From Muribaculaceae bacterium (GTDB taxonomy: Bacteria > Bacteroidota > Bacteroidia > Bacteroidales > Muribaculaceae): 64,000 nt of DNA. The notes under the pieces are model-generated. The model was not told the origin of the DNA, made no database searches, and saw nothing but the letters and a program-made list of their open reading frames with translations. Position numbers and translations under genes: made by a program. This document shows positions 29,899 to 37,095 of this stretch, one piece after another. The stretch lies in the NCBI GenBank assembly GCA_022508985.1, contig JAFLUA010000004.1, positions 100,757 to 164,756 on the forward strand, given 5' to 3'. The first letter of the stretch is position 1. The number at the start of each line of letters is the position of its first letter.

Positions 29899-30462
29899 TT
29901 AATCTAAGTTGTCGAAATATTGTTCGATTTTCTTTGTGGCGAGGTGATACGAGGCCTTGAGGGCTCCCACCGAGGTGCCGAGTATCTCCGATATCTCCTC
30001 ATATTTCATGTCGTCGAAGTATTTCATGTTGAAAACGAGGCGCTGCTTCTCGGGCAGTTGCTCTATAGCCTTGCGCAGGTGTCGTGCCAGCTCGTCGCCG
30101 TCGATGTCGGTGTCGGCGGGCAGTGTGGCGGCTACCGATGCCTCGTCGTCGTCGAGCGATATCTTGGCGCGACGACGCTCTCTCTCGATAAACGATAGGC
30201 TCTCGTTGATGGCTATCTTGTAGAGCCATGTCGAGAGTTTGGCTTCGCCGCGGAAGTTCTCGATAGAGCTCCATGCGCGCATGAAGGTGTTCTGTAGCAG
30301 GTCGTTGGCGTCGTCGTGACTATCTACCATGCGACGTATCTGCCAGTATAGTGGCTCGCTATATAGCCGTATGAGCTCGTTGAAGGCGCTGCGCACGGTA
30401 GCAGGGTCGCGCAGCTGCTCGGCCAAAGAGTTGTTGTCAACGTTTTTTTTATAGCTCGCCAT
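29899..30462 (-). CDS. ECF-type RNA polymerase sigma-70 factor
   Basis: HDDANDLLQNTFMRAWSSIENFRGEAKLSTWLYKIAINESL and C-terminal region 4; likely start MASYKK at 30462. Confidence 0.92.
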   Translation of the reverse strand: MASYKKNVDNNSLAEQLRDPATVRSAFNELIRLYSEPLYWQIRRMVDSHDDANDLLQNTFMRAWSSIENFRGEAKLSTWLYKIAINESLSFIERERRRAKISLDDDEASVAATLPADTDIDGDELARHLRKAIEQLPEKQRLVFNMKYFDDMKYEEISEILGTSVGALKASYHLATKKIEQYFDNLD

Positions 30463-30561
30463 AGTGGTGTGTGTGATATCCGACTCCAAAGTTACTAAAT
30501 TCGCCGCTATCTCCCAAATTTTTGTTCGTGGCTATCGTGTCTGACGTGTCTGACAGGTGAG

Positions 30562-30580
30562 CTCGGGTCGGAGACCCGAT
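30562..30580. repeat. Stem-loop palindrome CTCGGGTC-GGA-GACCCGAT
   Basis: 7-bp paired stem, 3-nt loop; same architecture as the palindromes at 31714-31865. Confidence 0.6.
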
Positions 30581-30587
30581 AATGAGG

Positions 30588-30872
30588 TCAACCCCAGTCG
30601 AGCGCGATAGCCCCAACTATGGCAACGTCAATATCCTCCGAAAACCGCATCCCGATATGGTGTGCCTTTGACAGAGTTGTACCACCCTTAAATACTGCAT
30701 AATCTGTATAGGGGCTTTTTGATAGATTGTGCAATGCATTGGTTATCCAATAGTCCTTCTCTATAAATTGAGGACGGACACCCAATCCTCCTTGACTTGG
30801 ATGTGCCGCAGCACGTGAAATAATGTCGGCGAAAAGGATTTTATCTTCATGTAGTTTCATAGGATATTCCAA
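30588..30872 (-). pseudogene. Truncated nucleotidyltransferase AbiEii/AbiGii-type toxin
   Basis: FIEKDYWITNALHNL...AVFKGGTTLSKAHHIGMRFSEDIDVAI then stop after 94 aa, inside the repeat CAGTCGAGCGCGATAGC. Confidence 0.75.
30595..30611 (+). repeat. 17-bp direct repeat copy 1 (CAGTCGAGCGCGATAGC)
   Basis: Identical to 31657-31673. Confidence 0.9.
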
Positions 30873-31576
30873 TTTGATTTATTTGGTAATATATCGGTGC
30901 TTATGCCAATATTATATTTTGTCAAAGGATTAAGACTCATCTTTAATAGTGAAACATCATAACCTTTACTCTCCAACATTGCTCCAAGTAAAGCGCGAGC
31001 TGAAGCCGGATACGTCGACGAGAGTTGGATAAGTGATTTAATCTCGATATTATCGAAGGATGCAAACTTATCCAACAATATTCTAATGGCATTGTCGGGA
31101 GTACAAGCTGGTATCTTTTTTACAAACCTTATCGCGTCAAGGAAACGTAACATTGGAATATTATCCTCCGTGATGTCATTCTCTTGTCGAGTGAATGATA
31201 TTTCATAACCGCCTCTCATAAGCGGTCGGCGATATGATTTGCTTCCTATCACTACTTTTGAAGATATTTGTGTAGTAAGCCCCATTTGAGCGAATATCGG
31301 CAACCCTGTTATATATCCGATTATTTTTCCGTCTTTATATAGCAGGTCTTTGGTGAGTTCATCAATTAAAGGACTCATTTCACCCAAACGAGAATAAGCC
31401 GGTTTATAGAACTTCCCTTTACCAACTTTCTTTAATTTCTTTTCGGCAACCATGCGGCTTAATGCTTTGGCAGCTGCCAATTGCATTTCAGCTGGGAGTT
31501 GTAACTCTGAATAATCAAAAACAACTCCCTCGGGAATATTATTTAACTGGCCAAATATTATGTCTGTAGTTTTCAT
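30857..31576 (-). CDS. DUF6088 family protein, AbiEi-like antitoxin (start trimmed from 31627)
   Basis: MKTTDIIFGQLNNIPEGVVFDYSEL...AAAKALSRMVAEKKLKKVGKGKFYKP; 16-bp overlap with the toxin ORF. Confidence 0.75.
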   Translation of the reverse strand: MKTTDIIFGQLNNIPEGVVFDYSELQLPAEMQLAAAKALSRMVAEKKLKKVGKGKFYKPAYSRLGEMSPLIDELTKDLLYKDGKIIGYITGLPIFAQMGLTTQISSKVVIGSKSYRRPLMRGGYEISFTRQENDITEDNIPMLRFLDAIRFVKKIPACTPDNAIRILLDKFASFDNIEIKSLIQLSSTYPASARALLGAMLESKGYDVSLLKMSLNPLTKYNIGISTDILPNKSNWNIL

Positions 31577-31580
31577 AGTG

Positions 31581-31588
31581 CAAAGATA
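31581..31588 (-). promoter_or_regulatory. -7 box TATCTTTG of antitoxin gene
   Basis: Minus strand TATCTTTG just upstream of ATG 31576. Confidence 0.55.
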
Positions 31589-31592
31589 AGTA

Positions 31593-31630
31593 AAAATGTC
31601 AAGTTTTCGCATGTAAAAACTTGACATTTT
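31593..31630. promoter_or_regulatory. Perfect 15-bp inverted repeat, putative antitoxin operator
   Basis: AAAATGTCAAGTTTT-CGCATGTA-AAAACTTGACATTTT immediately upstream of the antitoxin -7 box. Confidence 0.65.
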
Positions 31631-31656
31631 AAGATTTTATGGCAAATAATTTTTTT

Positions 31657-31673
31657 CAGTCGAGCGCGATAGC
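31657..31673 (+). repeat. 17-bp direct repeat copy 2 (CAGTCGAGCGCGATAGC)
   Basis: Identical to 30595-30611. Confidence 0.9.
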
Positions 31674-31713
31674 GCGGAGGCTGGGGTACACGCCGACATC
31701 TTATATTAAATAT

Positions 31714-31865
31714 GGCGGGTCGGCGACCCGCCAATGTCTGATGTGATATTGTCGGCTCTCCGAGCCGACGGGTGAGGGAGGGGCATCTCCGTTACCCCAG
31801 CCTGCGCAGCGCCCTACGGGCTTGCTTGACAGGGGTTATCCTTATTATCGAGTCTCCGACTCGAT
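31714..31865. repeat. Cluster of stem-8/loop-3 palindromes (REP-like block)
   Basis: GGCGGGTC-GGC-GACCCGCC (31714-31732), GTCGGCTC-TCC-GAGCCGAC (31751-31769), ATCGAGTC-TCC-GACTCGAT (31847-31865). Confidence 0.85.
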
Positions 31866-31941
31866 TTGGCGCCTCACACACGCTCTCCGGGCGGTGTGGG
31901 TGGTTAGTTAATTAATCTTAGTGAAATTTAACAAATTTTTA

Positions 31942-31972
31942 CCCCCCCCTACAAGGTTTTTTTATACCTTTG
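31942..31972 (+). promoter_or_regulatory. Putative fimbrial operon promoter: C8 tract at -33 region plus -7 box TACCTTTG
   Basis: C8 at 31942-31949, TACCTTTG at 31965-31972; ~130-nt leader to ATG 32104. Confidence 0.55.
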
Positions 31973-32103
31973 CGGCGTAACAGAAATCGGATGTAGGCGC
32001 CAAAATGGTAGCAAATGTCCGGTATTTCTCGTGCAAAACAATACAAATGTCTAACAAATAACAGACTACAGCTCTATTCTCAGCTCTCTGTAAAATATAA
32101 AAG

Positions 32104-32685
32104 ATGAAAAAGAGATTGTTAATAATCCTTGTTTCGTTGCTGGCCATTATTGGCTCCGCATCGGCACAGAAGGTGGCATTGAAATCGAATCTCCTTGCCG
32201 ACGCGCTCTTGTCACCTAACCTTGCTCTCGAAATTGGTCTATCGCCTAAGTGGACGCTCGACATCCCCGTCCAGGGCAATTTCTGGAACGTCAACGAGCA
32301 CCGTTGGCGTCACCTCTTCGTTAAGCCCGAGGCACGCTATTGGTTCTGCGAGCGTTTCGTGGGCCACTTCCTGGGCTTCCATGCCATAGGCGGCGAATTC
32401 AATGTGGGTAACATTAAAAACGACATTAAGTTTCTGGGCACCGACTTCTCGAAGCTGAGCGACGTGCGCTACCAGGGCTGGGGTGCCGGCGCCGGCATTT
32501 CGTATGGCTACGACTGGGTGCTCAACGATCACTGGAACATCGAGGCCGAGATAGGTATAGGCTGGGTATATACTCGCTACGACGTGCTGCCGTGCGCCGA
32601 GTGCGGTAATAAGATAGCCGAGAACCAGAGCCACAACTATTACGGCCCGACCAAGGCCGCCATCTCTTTGGTATATCTCTTCTGA
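32104..32685 (+). CDS. DUF3575 domain-containing protein (fimbrial operon, OM beta-barrel type)
   Basis: KVALKSNLLADALLSPNLALEIGLSPKWTLDIPVQGNFW...HRWRHLFVKPEARYWFCERF. Confidence 0.85.
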   Translation: MKKRLLIILVSLLAIIGSASAQKVALKSNLLADALLSPNLALEIGLSPKWTLDIPVQGNFWNVNEHRWRHLFVKPEARYWFCERFVGHFLGFHAIGGEFNVGNIKNDIKFLGTDFSKLSDVRYQGWGAGAGISYGYDWVLNDHWNIEAEIGIGWVYTRYDVLPCAECGNKIAENQSHNYYGPTKAAISLVYLF

Positions 32686-32703
32686 CATTAATATATATAG
32701 GAT

Positions 32704-34146
32704 ATGCGGATAAGAAAAATATACAGAAACGTTCTTGCCGGGGCCTTCGCCCTCATCATAGCCCTACCGGCCGTAGCCGGCACCATGGGCCTTGTAAAGG
32801 TTCAAGACCCCTTGTTGATGCGCGACGGCGCCTCGATGAACGTCGACATGACGCTCGTGTTCGACGCCCTCAAGGTGAAGAGTGCCGGCGCCACGGTGCT
32901 CACACCTATGATAGTGAACGGGCGCGACACCCTCTACCTGCCCACCATAGGCATCTATGGCCGCACCAGCTGGTATGCCTCGCGTCGTAACGACCGCATG
33001 CCTCTCGGCGGCAAAGAAGGCTCTATCATGCGCTACGACAGCAAGATGGCGCCCATAGCCTACTCGCAGCGCGTCGACTATGCCGACTGGATGAACGGCG
33101 CCGAGCTCGTCGTGCGCCAGGCCGACTATGGCTGCGCCGGCTGCTCCAAGGGTGCCGAGATGATGACCGACCTCTCGATGTATAAAAACGTGCAGTATCA
33201 GCCCACATTTATATATCAGGCTGCCGTGGCCGAGGCCGTCAAGTCGCGCGAGCTGTCGGGCCGTGCCTATGTCGACTTCCCCGTCAACAAGACAGAGATC
33301 TATCCCAACTACCGTCGTAACTCGACCGAGTTGGCCAAGATTATAGCTACCATCGACTCGGTGAAAAACGACGAAGACATCACCGTGACTTCGATATCGA
33401 TCAAGGGCTTCGCCTCGCCCGAGGGCACCTACGACAACAACGTGCGCCTCGCAAAGGGACGTACGACAGCCCTCAAAAACTATGTGCAGACGCTCTATCG
33501 CTTCCGCTCCGATTTCATCAAGACCGACTATGAGCCCGAAGACTGGGAAGGCTTGCGCGAGTATGTCGTTAACTCATCGTTGCAGTATCGCGACGAGATT
33601 CTCGATATTATCGACGACCCGATGCTCGACCCCGACCATAAAGACTGGCGCATCAAGCTGCGCTATCCGGGCGACTATAACATACTCTTGCAGAACGTCT
33701 ATCCGGGCTTGCGCCACTCCGACTACCGCATAGAGTATAACATACGCACCTTCAGCGACCCCGAGGAGATACGCCAGATGTTGCGCTCGCAGCCGCAGAA
33801 GTTGTCGCTCAACGAGATATATCTGGCAGCGCAGGGTCTCGAGCCGGGCAGCGACGCCTACAACGAGGTCTTCGAGACGGCAGTGCACATGTTCCCCTCC
33901 GAGCCCGTGGCTAACCTCAACGCCGCCAATGCCGCCATGCAGCGCGGCGACCTGGTGGGAGCGGCACGATACCTCGACCGCGCCGGCGACAGCCCCGAGG
34001 CCACATACGCTCGCGGCGTCCTCGCGGCCCTCAATGGTGACTATACCAAGGGCGTGGCCCTGATAGAGAAAGCGATAGCTCTCGGCATTGTCGACAACCA
34101 GGGCATACTCGACCATGTGCGCGAGGCGGCTAAATTTGCTAACTGA
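32704..34146 (+). CDS. DUF3868/OmpA-like domain protein of fimbrial operon
   Basis: N-terminal DUF3868-like region; EDITVTSISIKGFASPEGTYDNNVRLAKGRTTAL OmpA-like segment; TPR-like end. Confidence 0.8.
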   Translation: MRIRKIYRNVLAGAFALIIALPAVAGTMGLVKVQDPLLMRDGASMNVDMTLVFDALKVKSAGATVLTPMIVNGRDTLYLPTIGIYGRTSWYASRRNDRMPLGGKEGSIMRYDSKMAPIAYSQRVDYADWMNGAELVVRQADYGCAGCSKGAEMMTDLSMYKNVQYQPTFIYQAAVAEAVKSRELSGRAYVDFPVNKTEIYPNYRRNSTELAKIIATIDSVKNDEDITVTSISIKGFASPEGTYDNNVRLAKGRTTALKNYVQTLYRFRSDFIKTDYEPEDWEGLREYVVNSSLQYRDEILDIIDDPMLDPDHKDWRIKLRYPGDYNILLQNVYPGLRHSDYRIEYNIRTFSDPEEIRQMLRSQPQKLSLNEIYLAAQGLEPGSDAYNEVFETAVHMFPSEPVANLNAANAAMQRGDLVGAARYLDRAGDSPEATYARGVLAALNGDYTKGVALIEKAIALGIVDNQGILDHVREAAKFAN

Positions 34147-34208
34147 TAAAGCAAAAACAAACAAATTTAATAAACACAATCAATTAACTTAATTAAATTT
34201 TTATCAAC

Positions 34209-35993
34209 ATGAAAAAGATTTATGGATTTCTCGGAGCAGTTGCCCTCTTCTCGTTGGCAAGCTGTTCGAATGAAGGTCCCGATGCTCCCGAAGTAAATCA
34301 GGGTCAGAAGGGCGATCTTTGCATGACCTTGAGATTTGTGCCGACCACAAATGTAGGCTCTCGTACCGCTTCAGGTCAACAGGGCATTGAGCAAGGCAAA
34401 GATTACGAAAATAAGATTAACGACGTGCTCGTTATTTTCGCAAAAAAAGACGAAACCGAACTTTTCAAAGCATTTCACGTAGGTGAAACTGATATTGCCG
34501 GTCCTAACGACAAGAACCAGTATGCTGCTACATTCGAAGCAACCCGTACCGATTTTCAAGCAGGTGAATATGACATTTATATCGTAGCTAACCCATCTGA
34601 CGATATGAAAACTGCATATACTGGCAATAGCGCTACTCAAACTAAAGTGCAGTACAAATTTGCGTTGACCGATGACGCTAATGGCGAATCCTTCTATTGG
34701 AATAAAGAAGGTTCACGTTTCTTGATGTCGAATGCATATAGAAGTACAGCAGAAATCGAAGCAAGTGACCTCGCTGAGGGTCAGCACACAACTGCTGCTA
34801 CTGCTCTCGACCTTGGCACTGTTAAGATCCAACGCGCAATGTCTCGCTTCGATATCGACTCTGAGCATGTTAAATTTACAGAAAATGCTAACAATGAAGC
34901 ATATGAAACAGAGTTGGCACTCAAAAATATTACGATCGAATTTGATGGCGTTGCTCTTGTAAATCAAGCTACTACAGCCGAACTTTTCAAAGTAACAACT
35001 ACCGATCGTACTACATTGCAATATAAAGAAGGTGAGACACTTGCTTTCAAACCTGACGGTCAACTTGAAGCTAACGCTGATTTTGTAATGTCACCGAAAC
35101 AGACTGCTTACACGCTTGCTCTGTTTGATGGCACTGTAGATGACAAAGCTACTCTTGGCGGCAAGCAAAAAGATTTCGCTGATCTTACATATACTCCTAT
35201 GAGCGAGATCAACGTTCAAGATGAAACATATACTCATCCGGGTTCTTCACAAACGGATCAGGGTACCTACTATCTCTGGCGCTATTGCATGGAGCATACT
35301 CCTTACTATGATGCAACAGTAGTCGAAGGAAATAAAGAGCAAAAACACGGTAACACAACAGCCGTTGTATTCCGCGCTAAAATGACAAGCACAGATGGTA
35401 AACTCGATGGCGAAAGCGATATCTATGCTTACAACAATGTATTCCTTGGCGATATTAAAGCTCTTAGTGTATATGCTCTAAACAACAAGTCTCAACAAGA
35501 CCAGAGTGGTGTTTACGAAATGGTTAACATCCACTTTGCAGCTGCTGTAACTGCTTACAATGCTAAACAGGAACAAGAAAACACCAAATTTGTGAGAAAA
35601 GCAAAATCAGGTGAAGAACAAGCAGCCGGTATCGTTCTTGAAGATGCAACTGCTGAAACTCTTGAACCGCTACGTCCTTATCTCGTAAAAGAAGGTTTCA
35701 CTGTATATTCTCCCGATGATGATCGGAACTACTACTGCTACTATGTATATTACAACCGTCACAACGACAACGGCGAAAATACACAGATGGGCCAGATGGA
35801 GTTTGCTACAGTACGTAACAACGTTTACAAACTTCGCGTAACTGCAATTAACAAACTTGGTCACCCGGGTGATCCTGATGACGATCCCGATCCTGATGAT
35901 CCCGATGATCCCGACGAAGAAGACCACTTCTACTTCACTGTAAGTTGCGAAATCCTTCCTTGGGAAGTACGTATCAACGGTATCGTATTCTAA
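34209..35993 (+). CDS. Mfa1-like major fimbrial subunit (lipoprotein precursor)
   Basis: Lipobox FSLASC; fimbrillin-like organisation (VLVIFAKK..., IYIVANPSDD); Asp/Pro linker; C-terminal SCEILPWEVRINGIVF. Confidence 0.8.
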   Translation: MKKIYGFLGAVALFSLASCSNEGPDAPEVNQGQKGDLCMTLRFVPTTNVGSRTASGQQGIEQGKDYENKINDVLVIFAKKDETELFKAFHVGETDIAGPNDKNQYAATFEATRTDFQAGEYDIYIVANPSDDMKTAYTGNSATQTKVQYKFALTDDANGESFYWNKEGSRFLMSNAYRSTAEIEASDLAEGQHTTAATALDLGTVKIQRAMSRFDIDSEHVKFTENANNEAYETELALKNITIEFDGVALVNQATTAELFKVTTTDRTTLQYKEGETLAFKPDGQLEANADFVMSPKQTAYTLALFDGTVDDKATLGGKQKDFADLTYTPMSEINVQDETYTHPGSSQTDQGTYYLWRYCMEHTPYYDATVVEGNKEQKHGNTTAVVFRAKMTSTDGKLDGESDIYAYNNVFLGDIKALSVYALNNKSQQDQSGVYEMVNIHFAAAVTAYNAKQEQENTKFVRKAKSGEEQAAGIVLEDATAETLEPLRPYLVKEGFTVYSPDDDRNYYCYYVYYNRHNDNGENTQMGQMEFATVRNNVYKLRVTAINKLGHPGDPDDDPDPDDPDDPDEEDHFYFTVSCEILPWEVRINGIVF

Positions 35994-36037
35994 TTACTCA
36001 TAAAGTAAACAACGAAACACAGCTAACATTCTCGTAA

Positions 36038-37072
36038 ATGAAAGTGAAAGCTAAATTTCTGACAGGTCTGCTGGGGGGAGCGCTCGTCGCTCTCCCCGCA
36101 GTGGGCCTTTCGTCGTGCGGCCTCGTGCGTGAAGATCTCCCCGAGTGTCCGACTCCCGTCGTAGAACTTCGTTTCATCTACGAGTATCATATGGAGGCAG
36201 GTAATGCCTTCCACAAACAGGTAGATTGTCTGTCGGCCTATTTCTACGACAGCAAAGGCAGCTTGGTTACGGTCGAAACCGTTACCGACCGCGATATCCT
36301 CGCCGACGAGGGCTACCGCATGCGTCCCGACCTCGAGCCCGGCGATTATCACGTTGTGGCCTATGGAGGCATGGACTGCGAAAACTCCTCTTTCTTCTTC
36401 ACCAAAAAGCTGAGCGAAGACAGCCCGCTGTCTGACCTCCGCGTGCGTCTCGACCCGGCGTGTCTGACCGACCCGGATCGCAAGCGCCTGCACAACCAAT
36501 TCTATGGCGCGGCCGACTTCACCGTGACGGCCAACGAGGGCGCCTATGCCACTGTTGAAATGATGCGCAACACCAACAGCATACAGGTGGCGCTGCAGCA
36601 TATCGACGGACGGCCCATCGACTACAACGATTTCATCTTTGAGATCACCGACGATAACAATGACTTCGATTGCGACAATAATCTGCTCCCGACAGGGGAG
36701 ATAACATATACACCCTACAACTTGGAGAACCGCAGCACGGGTGTCGACGACGACCAACAAGAGTGGTGCGCCGCCCTGGCACAGTTTACCACCTCGCGTC
36801 TCTACTACAACAAGCCCACGCGCACAATGCTCAAGGTGACACGCGTGAGCGACGGCGAGACGGTGTTTAACATACCGCTGCTCAACTATATGCTGCTCTT
36901 CAAGCACGAAAACACCAACCTTGGCCTCGATTATATTATGGGCGACCAGGAATATCTCGACCGCGAGAACTCGTGGAACTTTGTCTTCTTCCTCGACTCG
37001 GGATATATGTGGGTATCGACACGTATTATAATCAACGACTGGGAGGTGCGTTTCAATAATCCTAACTTCTAA
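36038..37072 (+). CDS. FimB/Mfa2-family fimbrial anchor subunit
   Basis: Lipobox VGLSSCGLVREDLPECPTPVVELRFIYEYHMEAGNAF; DCLSAYFYDSKGSLV. Confidence 0.85.
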   Translation: MKVKAKFLTGLLGGALVALPAVGLSSCGLVREDLPECPTPVVELRFIYEYHMEAGNAFHKQVDCLSAYFYDSKGSLVTVETVTDRDILADEGYRMRPDLEPGDYHVVAYGGMDCENSSFFFTKKLSEDSPLSDLRVRLDPACLTDPDRKRLHNQFYGAADFTVTANEGAYATVEMMRNTNSIQVALQHIDGRPIDYNDFIFEITDDNNDFDCDNNLLPTGEITYTPYNLENRSTGVDDDQQEWCAALAQFTTSRLYYNKPTRTMLKVTRVSDGETVFNIPLLNYMLLFKHENTNLGLDYIMGDQEYLDRENSWNFVFFLDSGYMWVSTRIIINDWEVRFNNPNF

Positions 37073-37095
37073 GAAAAACGACGACAACACACTGC

